A model generated the notes under the pieces. It saw nothing but the letters and a program-made list of their open reading frames with translations. It was not told the DNA's origin and searched no databases. Position numbers and translations under genes: made by a program. A stretch of DNA of 64,000 bases from SKLM01 sp964514285 (GTDB taxonomy: Bacteria; Chloroflexota; Anaerolineae; B4-G1), in NCBI GenBank assembly GCA_964514285.1, contig CAZEQC010000006.1, positions 1 through 64,000 on the forward strand, read 5' to 3'. Positions 33,552 to 42,188 of the stretch are shown here, in pieces. Each line of letters opens with the position of its first letter. Position 1 is the stretch's first letter.

Positions 33552-34538
33552 ATGACAAACGACATCTTTGTCTGGGTGGAGCAATTCGAGCATAAGGTCG
33601 TGGGAGCTTCCTGGGAGGCGATTGGCGCGGCTCGGGGCCTGGCCGATGCAAGAGATGGCGACGTCGTCGCTTGTCTCTTTGGCCCTGAGGGCGTCGAGGA
33701 CCTGGCGCAGGAGGCCTTCTCCTACGGTGCCGACAAGGTGCTGCTGACCACCGACGCGACGCTGGATCATTTCCGCGTCGAGCCCTACGCTGCCCTGATG
33801 GCGCAGGCGGTTGAGGCCTATGAACCGGAGACGGTCCTCGTCGCCGCGACCTTCCGGGGGCGGGAGCTGGGGCCGGCCTTGGCGGTGAGGTTGGAGACCG
33901 GCTGTATCGCGGACTGCACGGAGCTGGCCTATGAGGATGGGCAGCTGATGGGGACCCGGCCTATCTACGCCGGTAAACTGATGTCCAAATGCGTCATTCC
34001 GGAGCGTCGGCCGCGGATCTTCACCACCCGCGTGCGTGCCTTTGGCAAGCCGGAGCCAGATGTGGAGCGTGACGGTGACGTGGTCCCGCTGGATCCTGTT
34101 ATGGCGGAGGACCAGATCATGACCAAGGTCACGGGCTTCGAGGAGAGCGAGGGAGGCGTGAGCCTGGCCGATGCCAGCATCATCGTATCGGGTGGCCGCG
34201 GGGTGGCCGGTCCGGAGGGATATGGGCCGCTTCGGGAGCTGGTCGACGTGCTGAATGGGGCCCTGGGCGCCTCTCGCGCTGCTGTCGATGCGGGCTGGAT
34301 CCCCTATGAGCATCAGGTGGGGCAGACTGGCAAGACCGTCAGCCCCGATCTATACATCGCCTGTGGCATCTCTGGTGCTATCCAGCACCTGGCCGGGATG
34401 CGCACCAGCAAGGTCATCGTCGCCATCAACAAAGACCCCGAAGCCCCCATCTTCAAGGTGGCCGACTATGGCGTCGTCGAGGATCTGTTTAGGATCGTGC
34501 CGGCCTTGAGGGAGGCACTGGCGCAGAGAATCGACTGA
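33552..34538 (+). CDS. etfA: Electron transfer flavoprotein, alpha subunit
   Basis: 328 residues. The C-terminal FAD domain shows SGGRGVAGPEGYGPLRELVD and the signature YIACGISGAIQHLAGM...VIVAINKDPEAPIFKVADYGVV. It binds FAD and transfers electrons from acyl-CoA dehydrogenase, usually to an ETF-quinone oxidoreductase not seen here. There are no extra cysteine clusters suggesting a bifurcating type. It ends before a strong hairpin at 34560. Confidence 0.95.
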   Translation: MTNDIFVWVEQFEHKVVGASWEAIGAARGLADARDGDVVACLFGPEGVEDLAQEAFSYGADKVLLTTDATLDHFRVEPYAALMAQAVEAYEPETVLVAATFRGRELGPALAVRLETGCIADCTELAYEDGQLMGTRPIYAGKLMSKCVIPERRPRIFTTRVRAFGKPEPDVERDGDVVPLDPVMAEDQIMTKVTGFEESEGGVSLADASIIVSGGRGVAGPEGYGPLRELVDVLNGALGASRAAVDAGWIPYEHQVGQTGKTVSPDLYIACGISGAIQHLAGMRTSKVIVAINKDPEAPIFKVADYGVVEDLFRIVPALREALAQRID

Positions 34539-34559
34539 ACCTCTCGTGGCAGCTGTTTG

Positions 34560-34596
34560 GACCTCCGAGGCTGAGGGTGTCAGAGCCTCGGAGGTC
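34560..34596 (+). terminator. Terminator hairpin after etfA
   Basis: A 13-bp perfect stem GACCTCCGAGGCT / AGCCTCGGAGGTC with an 11-nt loop. The T-tract after it is weak. Confidence 0.75.
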
Positions 34597-34854
34597 TATT
34601 GCATTCTTCCAACATCCGTCGATCCCCTCTCTGTCTCTGCGCAGACCACGAGCCCTGAAATGGGGGCCGAGGGCCTTGTCGTTTTCGCGCTCAAGGTGGT
34701 GGGTGGCTGCGTCGACCCGGGCACTTGCGAACGGGCTGCTGAATCGCTCTTTGTGAGTCAGAAGAGACTCTTTTCGTCGTGCAGGACGTCATTTGAAAGG
34801 CCGGTCCCCTTATCCTATCGAGAATGATAGGACCCTGGCGGAGGTCGGGCATGC

Positions 34855-34883
34855 TTGTGCCTCATATTCGGCTGTGATATAAT
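34855..34883 (+). promoter_or_regulatory. Promoter for small membrane protein
   Basis: TTGTGC (34855-34860), 17-bp spacer, TATAAT (34878-34883). Expected start about 24 nt before GTG 34914. Confidence 0.7.
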
Positions 34884-34913
34884 GACTGGCGTAAGTCACT
34901 GACGGGAGGTATT

Positions 34914-35096
34914 GTGCGCAGCACTGGAAGAGATAAGAGAAATCGTATTATCGCCTGGGTCATCAGCTTGTTGGTCGTTCTCAGTATGGCGTTGAGCATG
35001 GCCGGATCGCTCGTGACGACGCGCCGGGTCACGCCCACGCCTGTGCCTTCTGCAACCCCATTCCCGACGCAGACAGCGACGCCAAGCACGATGTAA
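34914..35096 (+). CDS. Small single-pass membrane protein with Thr/Pro tail
   Basis: 60 residues from GTG 34914 with SD GGGAGGT. A basic start (RSTGRDKRNR) leads into one hydrophobic helix (IIAWVISLLVVLSMALSMAGSL) and then a Thr/Pro-rich tail (VTPTPVPSATPFPTQTATP), the type of linker used in the lipoproteins of this window. A promoter with near-consensus boxes drives it. Probably anchored with the tail outside. No family recognised. Confidence 0.6.
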   Translation: MRSTGRDKRNRIIAWVISLLVVLSMALSMAGSLVTTRRVTPTPVPSATPFPTQTATPSTM

Positions 35097-35266
35097 CTGT
35101 GGCGTCGTGTCGTGACGAGGTTGGGAAAGTGGATTAGACGACCGATGACGATCCAGCACGGCATGCCACACAATCCCGGATAGGGCTGCTTCCGGACCAT
35201 GCGTCCTTTTGAGCGTGAGTTGAGCTCAGATCATAGACCCTTTTGCACGGGTGGGGAGAACGAACG

Positions 35267-36721
35267 ATGACTGAGAGTCCACTGAAGATCCTGTTCCTTT
35301 CCGCCGAAGCAGTGCCCTTCGCCAAGGTCGGAGGGTTGGCAGACGTAGCTGGGTCGCTTCCCAAGGCTCTGCGAGCGTTGGGTCACGACGTGCGGCTGAT
35401 GATGCCCCGCTACGGCACCATCAGCAGCGACGAGTTTGAGCTGGAGAAGATCGGAGAGCCCTTCCGCGTGCCCGCGGGGGCGGGGAAGGAGTACGTCCAT
35501 CTCATCAGCACCACGATGGGGGAGGCGGTGCCGGTCTATCTCCTGTGGAACGAGCACTACTTCACCTCGCGCGAGAAGGTCTACGGCTTTGAGGATGATG
35601 CACAGCGTTTCGCTGTGTTCGGGCGGGGTGTCCTGAAGGCCCTCAAGTTCCTCGATTGGGAGCCGGACGTGGTCCACGCCAATGATTGGCACACCGCCGT
35701 CGTCCCCACGTGGCTCGATGTATCGGGCTGGCGGGATCCCTTCTTCCGCAAGATTGCCACGCTGTTCACCGTCCATAACCTGGCCTATCAGGGTATCACC
35801 GGCCGCCTCATCTTGCGTTTCGCTCAGATGGAGGACCTGGAGCATCTTTCCGTCGAGGATCCAGGGGCCGTCAACTGGATGGCTCAAGCTGTCGCTCACT
35901 CCGATCTGATCAACACCGTCAGCGAGCGCTACGCCAAGGAGATCCTGCAGCCCGAGATGGGCATGGGGTTGGACAGTCTGCTGAGAAAGCGCCAAGATCG
36001 TCTCCACGGGGTCCTCAACGGCCTCGACTATGATACGTGGAACCCGATCACCGACCCTCACGTGCCGCACAACTTCGACGTCAATAAACTCAATCGCCGT
36101 GCTGCCAACAAGACCGCGCTGCAGCAGCAGGCACGCCTGCCCGTCCGTTCTGACGTGCCGCTGGTGGGGATGGTATCGCGCCTCGATGAGGTCAAGGGGA
36201 TGGATCTTGTGGAGCCGGTCCTGGACTGGCTGCTTGGGGAACGCGACGCCCAGTTCGTCCTGTTGGGCACCGGCAATCCTCGTTACCATCACATGTTCGA
36301 AAACCTTCAGGGGCGCTATCCAGATCGGATGCGCGCTTTCCTCAAGTTCGACGCCGTCCTGGCGCGGCGCATCTATGCCAGCGCTGATATGTTTCTTATG
36401 CCGAGCTTCGTCGAGCCTTGCGGGCTGGGTCAGATGATCGCTATGCGCTACGGCAGCGTACCTATCGTGCGGGAGACCGGCGGCCTGGCCGACACGGTGA
36501 CCGACCACACGCCCGAGCGAGGACACGGTACCGGATTCGTCTTTCAAGAGAAGACGCCTGATGCCTGCCGGGGCGCTTTGCAGCGGGCCCTTGAGGTCTA
36601 CCAGGACAGGGAGACCTGGCGAGCGCTGCAGATGCGCGGCATGGCCTCCGATTTCTCCTGGACAGCTTCGGCAGAGGAGTACGTCGATCTCTACCAGCGG
36701 GCCATGGCGGTACACGAGTAG
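35267..36721 (+). CDS. glgA: Glycogen synthase (ADP-glucose type, GT5)
   Basis: 484 residues from ATG 35267 (SD GGGGAG 8 nt before; an upstream in-frame TTG is rejected). N-terminal FAKVGGLADVAGSLPKAL is the KxGGL ADP-glucose site. VHANDWHTAVVPTWL and FTVHNLAYQG are GT5 hallmarks. The C-terminal half has GMVSRLDEVKGMDL and MPSFVEPCGLGQMIAMRYG, with the conserved Glu/Cys loop. It extends alpha-1,4-glucan in the cytoplasm. No other glycogen genes adjoin it; a Nudix coding region follows directly in another frame. Confidence 0.95.
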   Translation: MTESPLKILFLSAEAVPFAKVGGLADVAGSLPKALRALGHDVRLMMPRYGTISSDEFELEKIGEPFRVPAGAGKEYVHLISTTMGEAVPVYLLWNEHYFTSREKVYGFEDDAQRFAVFGRGVLKALKFLDWEPDVVHANDWHTAVVPTWLDVSGWRDPFFRKIATLFTVHNLAYQGITGRLILRFAQMEDLEHLSVEDPGAVNWMAQAVAHSDLINTVSERYAKEILQPEMGMGLDSLLRKRQDRLHGVLNGLDYDTWNPITDPHVPHNFDVNKLNRRAANKTALQQQARLPVRSDVPLVGMVSRLDEVKGMDLVEPVLDWLLGERDAQFVLLGTGNPRYHHMFENLQGRYPDRMRAFLKFDAVLARRIYASADMFLMPSFVEPCGLGQMIAMRYGSVPIVRETGGLADTVTDHTPERGHGTGFVFQEKTPDACRGALQRALEVYQDRETWRALQMRGMASDFSWTASAEEYVDLYQRAMAVHE

Positions 36722-36725
36722 TCGG

Positions 36726-37163
36726 AACGCTGCACAACGGTTCAAGCTCGTCTCTGCCGTCCATCTCTTTCTCATTCGCGATCATTCTCTGCTGTTGCTG
36801 CGTCGCTACAACACGGGCTACCAGGATGGCAACTACAGTGTTGTGGCCGGTCACCTGAACGGAGGCGAGCCAATCACCGACGCAGCCATCCGCGAAGCGA
36901 GAGAGGAGGTAGGGATCGAGATCCAGGCCCAGGATCTGGAGGTGGTCGGCGTCATGCATCGGCTATCCGATGACGAGCGGATCGATTTCTTTCTCTTGGC
37001 CTCGTCGTGGTCGGGGCAGGTGAGCAACGAGGAGCCCCACAGATGCGACCAGTTGATTTGGTCCGATCTGGATGAGCTCCCCGAGAACGTGATTCCCTAC
37101 GTCCGAAGGGCGTTGGACAACTATCGCTCCGATCGCTGGTTTGATAGCTACGGGTGGCCGTGA
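36726..37163 (+). CDS. Nudix hydrolase, start codon not identifiable
   Basis: Coding similarity begins near 36726 (RFKLVSAVHLFLI) and includes a full Nudix box: GHLNGGEPITDAAIREAREEVGI fits G-x5-E-x7-R-E-x-x-E-E-x-G. The family cleaves nucleoside diphosphates linked to another moiety. No ATG, GTG or TTG lies in frame between the glgA stop (36721) and the domain; the first is TTG 36795, which would remove the first strands. Options are a non-standard start, a frameshifted fusion to GlgA, or a sequencing error. The stop overlaps the PfkB gene (GTGA). Coordinates of the start are therefore approximate. Confidence 0.75.
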   Translation, partial: NAAQRFKLVSAVHLFLIRDHSLLLLRRYNTGYQDGNYSVVAGHLNGGEPITDAAIREAREEVGIEIQAQDLEVVGVMHRLSDDERIDFFLLASSWSGQVSNEEPHRCDQLIWSDLDELPENVIPYVRRALDNYRSDRWFDSYGWP

Positions 37164-38071
37164 GCGAGATGCTCGTTTCTGGCCTGATCAACCTGGAGGT
37201 CACGCTGCAGGTGGAGGGTTTCCCGGTCCACTACACGCCGGTGAGGTACCCGTTCTTCGGCGTGGACAGCACGGTCTCTGGTGTGGGGTACAACGTGGCC
37301 AAGGCCTTGATAACCCTGGGCGACTCGGTCGATCTTCTCTCGATCGTAGGGCGAGACGCCGCAGCCACGTCAGTCTGGGAATCCCTAAGGAGCGACGAGA
37401 TTCCCCGGAATCTCGTGGTCGACCAGATGGAGCATACGCCCCACTCGGTCATTCTCTACGATCGGGATGGTCAGCGGCAGATCAACGTTGACCTCAAGGA
37501 CGTACAGGAGCAGGTCTACCCGGAGGCCCTCGCCGAGAGGGCGCTGGACCGGTGTTCCGTGGCGGTCCTCTGCAACGTCAACTTCTCCAGACCCCTGCTG
37601 GTCAGGGCGAGGGAGCGCGGTAGATTGATCGCGACGGACGTGCACGCCATCTCTGACCTCGAAGACGCGTACAACCAGGACTTCATGCGGTATGCGGACG
37701 TTCTGTTCATGAGCGATGAGCTGCTGCCGTGCCCGGCGGAGACGTGGGCCGAGGCCGTGCTGGACCGGTATAGCCCCGAGGTGCTGGTCATCGGCCTGGG
37801 AGCTTGGGGCGCGCTGCTGGCAGTCAACGATGATCGACCTCTGGAGCACGTGCCGGCGGTTCGGACGCGCGAGATTGTGAGTACCATCGGGGCTGGGGAT
37901 GCCTTGTTTTCGGCTTTCGTCCACTGCTACGTGCGATCCGGGAACGCCTACGAAGCGATTAGAAAGGCTGTCGTGTTTGCCTCGTACAAGATTGGAGAAG
38001 CCGGCGCGGCCGAGGGGTTCTTGGGGGCGGATGCGCTGGACGACCTTTATGAAGAGCTGGAGGTAGGATGA
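37160..38071 (+). CDS. PfkB-family carbohydrate/nucleoside kinase
   Basis: 303 residues from GTG 37160, which overlaps the Nudix stop by 4 bp; GTG 37154 and ATG 37169 are alternatives. GVGYNVAKALITLGDSVDLLSIVGRD is the PfkB N-terminal signature. STIGAGDALFSAF carries the catalytic Asp of the second signature (about 240-252). It phosphorylates a sugar or nucleoside with ATP in the cytoplasm. The ATGA overlap with the next gene ties it to the molybdenum hydroxylase genes, so a purine- or nucleoside-related substrate is plausible but unproven. Confidence 0.87.
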   Translation: MSEMLVSGLINLEVTLQVEGFPVHYTPVRYPFFGVDSTVSGVGYNVAKALITLGDSVDLLSIVGRDAAATSVWESLRSDEIPRNLVVDQMEHTPHSVILYDRDGQRQINVDLKDVQEQVYPEALAERALDRCSVAVLCNVNFSRPLLVRARERGRLIATDVHAISDLEDAYNQDFMRYADVLFMSDELLPCPAETWAEAVLDRYSPEVLVIGLGAWGALLAVNDDRPLEHVPAVRTREIVSTIGAGDALFSAFVHCYVRSGNAYEAIRKAVVFASYKIGEAGAAEGFLGADALDDLYEELEVG

Positions 38072-38739
38072 ACGATCGACGAGAAGGCCAGGCTTGGACT
38101 GTGGATCCGGACGCCACGCTGCAGTCCTTGTTGGAGGATCCGGCGTGCCCGGTGATGTTGTCTCGGGTGCTGAGCGGCGTCCACTCGTGGCAGGTGCGTA
38201 ACGAGACCACCGTCGGCAGGACGCTGAAGGCGTTGCGGCTGATGCCGCATTGGGTGGCGGCGCTTCTGGCGCTGGGCGCCACCGTCACCGTCGAGAGAGA
38301 CGACGGGGCGGACAACGTGGCGCTGGAGGCCCTGGTCAGCGGCCGACCAGAAGGCGACGTCCATTCGCTCCACGTGCCTTGGCGGGCCGACAGAGGATGG
38401 GGTGAGGCCCACGTGGCCCGCACGCCCTCCGACGATCCCATCGTAGCCGCTTTCGCCGTCGTCACGTCCAGTGACGGCGTCGTAGAGGAGGTTCGTGTCG
38501 CACTGACTGGCGTCTCCTCGGAGCCTGTGTGGCTGACGGATGTGGGCGACGTGCTGCTGGGACACGCGCTGGATCGAGAGCGGATCGCCGCTGTGGCCTC
38601 TGCCATCGAGAGCGAGGTTCAACCCCAAGGGGACTACCTGGGCAGTGAGGCGTATCGACGAGCCATGGCGGGCGTATTGACGCGACGAGCTCTGGAGGCC
38701 TGCGCTGCTTCGCCTACAGTGGGAGGTGACGATGAGTAA
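38068..38739 (+). CDS. Reduced FAD-type subunit of a molybdenum hydroxylase
   Basis: 223 residues. The middle (VRNETTVGRTLKALRLMPHWVAALLALGA) and end (YLGSEAYRRAMAGVLTRRALEA) resemble the second and third parts of CoxM/XdhB FAD-binding subunits. The first subdomain, with its Gly-rich FAD motif, is missing. In the second, the usual ATVGGN...D pattern is TTVGRT without the Gly pair, so FAD binding is doubtful. Usual length is about 280-300. It overlaps PfkB by 4 bp and the large hydroxylase gene by 8 bp, and is presumably part of that enzyme complex. Confidence 0.7.
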   Translation: MNDRREGQAWTVDPDATLQSLLEDPACPVMLSRVLSGVHSWQVRNETTVGRTLKALRLMPHWVAALLALGATVTVERDDGADNVALEALVSGRPEGDVHSLHVPWRADRGWGEAHVARTPSDDPIVAAFAVVTSSDGVVEEVRVALTGVSSEPVWLTDVGDVLLGHALDRERIAAVASAIESEVQPQGDYLGSEAYRRAMAGVLTRRALEACAASPTVGGDDE

Positions 38740-41692
38740 CGACCGGACGAGATCCATCACGTTGACCATCAACGGGGAGGAGCAGACCCTGCAGGTGCAC
38801 GTGGGCGACACGCTGCTCGATGCACTGCGGGCGGCCTCCTACACCAGCGTCAAGTACGGCTGCGGGACGGGGGACTGCGGCGCCTGTACCGTCCTGGTCG
38901 ACGGCGAGCCGGTGCACAGTTGCCAGATGCGGGCCGTGCACGCCGACGGTCATCGCATCTTCACCGTTGAGGGTTTGGCGCCTTATCCTGCTCGGGAGGT
39001 CGACGATCTCCATCCTCTCCAGCGAGCCTTCGTGGAGACTGGGGCGATCCAGTGTGGATACTGCACCCCGGCGCAGATGTTGACGGCGAAGGCGCTCCTC
39101 GATCGTAACCCGGACCCCACCAGAGAGGAGATCGAGGAGGCGATAAGCGGGGTGCTCTGCCGCTGCACCGGCTATATCAAGATCGTCCAGGCTGTGGAGC
39201 GGGCCGCGGCCCTGATGCGCGGCGAGGGGGTGGCTTCCTTCCGCCACCTGGAGGGGACCCTGGCCGACGGTCAGTCGCCGGCCGATCTGCTCGGTGAGTT
39301 CTACGCGGTGCCCGGCGATGGACGCCATCCCCGGACGACCCTGGTTATCTCTCCACCGGAGATGGAGCCCTTGGACGTCGTGGGGCAATCGGCGTTGAAG
39401 GTGGACGGTATCAAGCTGGCGGCCGGTCGACCGGCGTTCGCCGACGACATCCAGATGGAGGGGATGCTCCACGGCGCCCTGCTGACCAGCCCACACGCCC
39501 ACGCCCGCATCAAGCGCATCGACGCCAGCGAGGCCCGGGCCCTGGAGGGTGTGCACGCCGTCCTCACGCACGAGGACATCCCGCGCGTCAAGCACGCATC
39601 CGGTGGTCAGAGCTACCCCCAGCCGCCGCCCTTCGATCAGGTCTGCCTGGATAGCAAGGTGCGCCACGTCGGCGATCGCGTGGCCGTCGTCGCTGCCGAG
39701 ACGCCGAGGCTGGCCCAACGGGCGCTCCGGCTGATCGAGGTTGAGTATGAGGTGTTGCCCCACGTTCTGGACGCCGAGGAGGCGCGGGCGTCGGGCGCGC
39801 CCACCATCCACGACGAACCGGATACCGAGGGTATCTTCAGCGTCGAGCATAACATCGTTCATCACATCGAGGCGGATGAGGGTGACGCCGACGAGCAGTG
39901 GAGCCGGGCTGACGTGGTCTTCGAGCGGGAGTACCGTACCGCCCAGCAGCAGCAAGCCCACATCGAGCCTCACGTCTGCATCACGTATTGGGACGAGGAT
40001 GCCCGGCTGGTGGTCCGCAGCAGCACACAGGTGCCCTTCCACATTCGGCGTATGCTGGCGCCCCTGGTGGGCCTCTCAGAAAAGGATATTCGCGTCATCA
40101 AGCCGCGCATCGGTGGAGGCTTCGGCAACAAACAGGAGATGATCCTGGAGGATCTCTGCGCCCACCTGACCATCGCCACGGGCCGGCCCGTCCGTATGGC
40201 GTACAACCGCCGCCAGGAGTTCACCAGCTCGCGCAGTCGTCATCCCACCGTCCAGCGCTATCGGATGGGTGTGACGGAGGACATGGAGGTCGTCGCCACC
40301 GAGCTCGACCTCCTCGGTGACACCGGTGCTTACGGTACCCACGGGCTGACGGTCAACATGGTCGCCGGTCAGAAGGGTCTGACGCTCTATAACACCCCCT
40401 ACTCCTCTTTCCTCTGCGATGTGGTCTACACCAACAAGCCCACCCCGGGCGCGTTCCGCGGCTACGGCGCCATGCAGTGTTTCTTTGGCATCGAGACCAT
40501 GATGGCCGAGATCGCCGACCTGATGGACTGGGACGTGGTCGCTTTCAAGCGCAAGAACTGGATCCGGGAGGGGGAGTCGCTCCTCATGGCGAAGGCCCTG
40601 GGCGAGGGCCGCGAGGGGTTCGAGCAGACGATCCACTCCAACGGCCTGGAGGCGTGCGTGCGCGTCGGCGTCGAGGCGATGGACTGGTATGAGAAACGGG
40701 GCAAGCTCAACCAGGATGCCAGCGGTCCCATCCGGCGTGGGATCGGCATGTCCGTCATGGCTCACGGCAGCGGCATTGCCGGCCTCGATATGGCCGCCGC
40801 CACGCTCAAGATCAACGATGACGGATCCTTCAATCTGCTCATCGGTGCCACTGACATTGGCACCGGCTCCGACACCATCCTGGCCCAGATGGCAGCCGAG
40901 GAGCTGGGGATCCCGCTGGAGGACGTCGTCGTCTACTCCTCCGACACCGATTTCACGCCCTTCGATAAGGGGGCTTATGCCTCCAGCACCACTTACATCA
41001 GCGGCGGTGCAGTTCGCAAGGCGGCGCGTCAGGTGGCCGATCAGGTCCGTGAGCACGCCGCTACCATGCTGGGCTTGGATCTGCAGGGGGGCGAGGTCGC
41101 TCTGGAGGATGTGATCCTGAACGATCGGGCTGTCCACTTCCCCGACGGACGCAGTGTGACAATGGAGCAGGTCGCTCTGAGCAGCCTCCATCAGCGGGAT
41201 CAGCACCAGATTATGGCCACGGCCTCCAACATAAGCTACGACAGCCCGCCGCCCTTTGGCGCTCAGTTCGTGGAGCTGGCCGTCGACATCGAGACCGGGC
41301 AGGTGACCGTTGAGCGCGTTCTGATGGTCGCCGACGCCGGCCGGGTGATCAACCCGGTCACGGCCTCCGGTCAGGTGGAGGGTGGGGTCACGCAGGGATT
41401 GGGGTTCGCCCTCTGCGAGGAGATGGTCTACGACGATGACGGCCGGCTGGTCAATCCGCGCCTGGGGCCCTACCACATCTACAAGGCCGACGAGATGCCC
41501 GAGCTGGAGGTGATCTTCGTCCAGACCGACGAGCCCACCGGTCCCTTCGGGGCGAAGTCCGTGGCCGAGCTCCCCATCGACGGCATTGCACCAGCCATCG
41601 CCGACGCGATTCACGATGCCACGGGCGTCTGGCTGCGCGAAGCGCCCTTCACGCCGGAGCGCGTGTGGCGCGCTCTCAACGAGGCGGACTGA
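38732..41692 (+). CDS. Xanthine dehydrogenase-type hydroxylase, fused [2Fe-2S] and molybdopterin subunits
   Basis: 986 residues from ATG 38732 (SD GGGAGG). Residues 10-160 hold a ferredoxin-like domain (CGTGDCGACTVLV and a further Cys) and the second [2Fe-2S] domain (CGYCTPAQM, CRCTGY). From about 220 on is the molybdenum-binding subunit: GQSALKVDGIKLAAGRPAF, IGGGFGNKQEMI, and the conserved Glu in GAKSVAELPIDG. It hydroxylates a purine or other aromatic/aldehyde substrate. Small and large subunits are normally separate; here they are one chain, with a shortened FAD-like subunit next door. Cytoplasmic. Substrate not determined. Confidence 0.9.
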   Translation: MSNDRTRSITLTINGEEQTLQVHVGDTLLDALRAASYTSVKYGCGTGDCGACTVLVDGEPVHSCQMRAVHADGHRIFTVEGLAPYPAREVDDLHPLQRAFVETGAIQCGYCTPAQMLTAKALLDRNPDPTREEIEEAISGVLCRCTGYIKIVQAVERAAALMRGEGVASFRHLEGTLADGQSPADLLGEFYAVPGDGRHPRTTLVISPPEMEPLDVVGQSALKVDGIKLAAGRPAFADDIQMEGMLHGALLTSPHAHARIKRIDASEARALEGVHAVLTHEDIPRVKHASGGQSYPQPPPFDQVCLDSKVRHVGDRVAVVAAETPRLAQRALRLIEVEYEVLPHVLDAEEARASGAPTIHDEPDTEGIFSVEHNIVHHIEADEGDADEQWSRADVVFEREYRTAQQQQAHIEPHVCITYWDEDARLVVRSSTQVPFHIRRMLAPLVGLSEKDIRVIKPRIGGGFGNKQEMILEDLCAHLTIATGRPVRMAYNRRQEFTSSRSRHPTVQRYRMGVTEDMEVVATELDLLGDTGAYGTHGLTVNMVAGQKGLTLYNTPYSSFLCDVVYTNKPTPGAFRGYGAMQCFFGIETMMAEIADLMDWDVVAFKRKNWIREGESLLMAKALGEGREGFEQTIHSNGLEACVRVGVEAMDWYEKRGKLNQDASGPIRRGIGMSVMAHGSGIAGLDMAAATLKINDDGSFNLLIGATDIGTGSDTILAQMAAEELGIPLEDVVVYSSDTDFTPFDKGAYASSTTYISGGAVRKAARQVADQVREHAATMLGLDLQGGEVALEDVILNDRAVHFPDGRSVTMEQVALSSLHQRDQHQIMATASNISYDSPPPFGAQFVELAVDIETGQVTVERVLMVADAGRVINPVTASGQVEGGVTQGLGFALCEEMVYDDDGRLVNPRLGPYHIYKADEMPELEVIFVQTDEPTGPFGAKSVAELPIDGIAPAIADAIHDATGVWLREAPFTPERVWRALNEAD

Positions 41693-41717
41693 AAGAGCTG
41701 TAGATTAGGGGGATATT

Positions 41718-42167
41718 ATGTACGAGACGATTCTGGTCCCATTGGACGGATCGAAGCGCGCGGAGGCGATTCTGCTGCACGTGGAGGAGTTGGCCCAGCG
41801 ATACGACGCGAAGGTGGTCTTCGTGCGCGTCCTGGAGCCCCTTCCCTACGTCGCAGGCCCGGAGGGGATGCCGATCACGCTTCGCGAACAGGAGCTGGAG
41901 CAGCGACGCAACGAGGCTGAGGAGTACATCAAGGCCCGGAGTGGTGAGTTCCGGGAGAAAGGCATTGAGACCAAGGGCGTCATCTTCCAGGGACCCGTCG
42001 TCGAGGCCATCACCGATGCCGCGGAGAGGGAGAACGCGGACCTGATCGCTATCGCCAGCCACGGACGCAGCGGGCTGTCACAGTGTTTCTATGGCAGCGT
42101 GGCGGCCGGCGTGCTCCATCGCGTCGACCGGCCCCTATTGGTCGTCCGTTCGCTGGCTGTGGACTAG
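41718..42167 (+). CDS. Universal stress protein (UspA family)
   Basis: 149 residues, one Usp domain: YETILVPLDGSKRAEAIL at the start and ATP-binding loop IASHGRSGLSQCFYGSVA near the end. Cytoplasmic nucleotide-binding stress protein. SD GGGGG precedes ATG 41718, 25 bp after the hydroxylase gene, so it may be co-transcribed with it or with xth (21 bp downstream). Confidence 0.9.
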   Translation: MYETILVPLDGSKRAEAILLHVEELAQRYDAKVVFVRVLEPLPYVAGPEGMPITLREQELEQRRNEAEEYIKARSGEFREKGIETKGVIFQGPVVEAITDAAERENADLIAIASHGRSGLSQCFYGSVAAGVLHRVDRPLLVVRSLAVD

Positions 42168-42188
42168 GATTCATAGAGGGAGGTTGAT

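Larger units (their letters stand above)
34539..34913. other. Intergenic region after etfA
   Basis: Holds the etfA terminator (34560-34596), a smaller hairpin TCCTATC/GATAGGA (34813-34832), and the promoter at 34855-34883. A 93-codon open frame at 34546 starts over the terminator without an SD and is not called. Confidence 0.7.

Noticed and set aside
34546..34827. 93-codon ORF after etfA
   Set aside because: It starts over the etfA terminator hairpin, without an SD or similarity.
38714..41614. Long minus-strand ORFs opposite the molybdenum hydroxylase
   Set aside because: Complementary-frame shadows caused by high GC at third positions; the plus strand has all conserved motifs.
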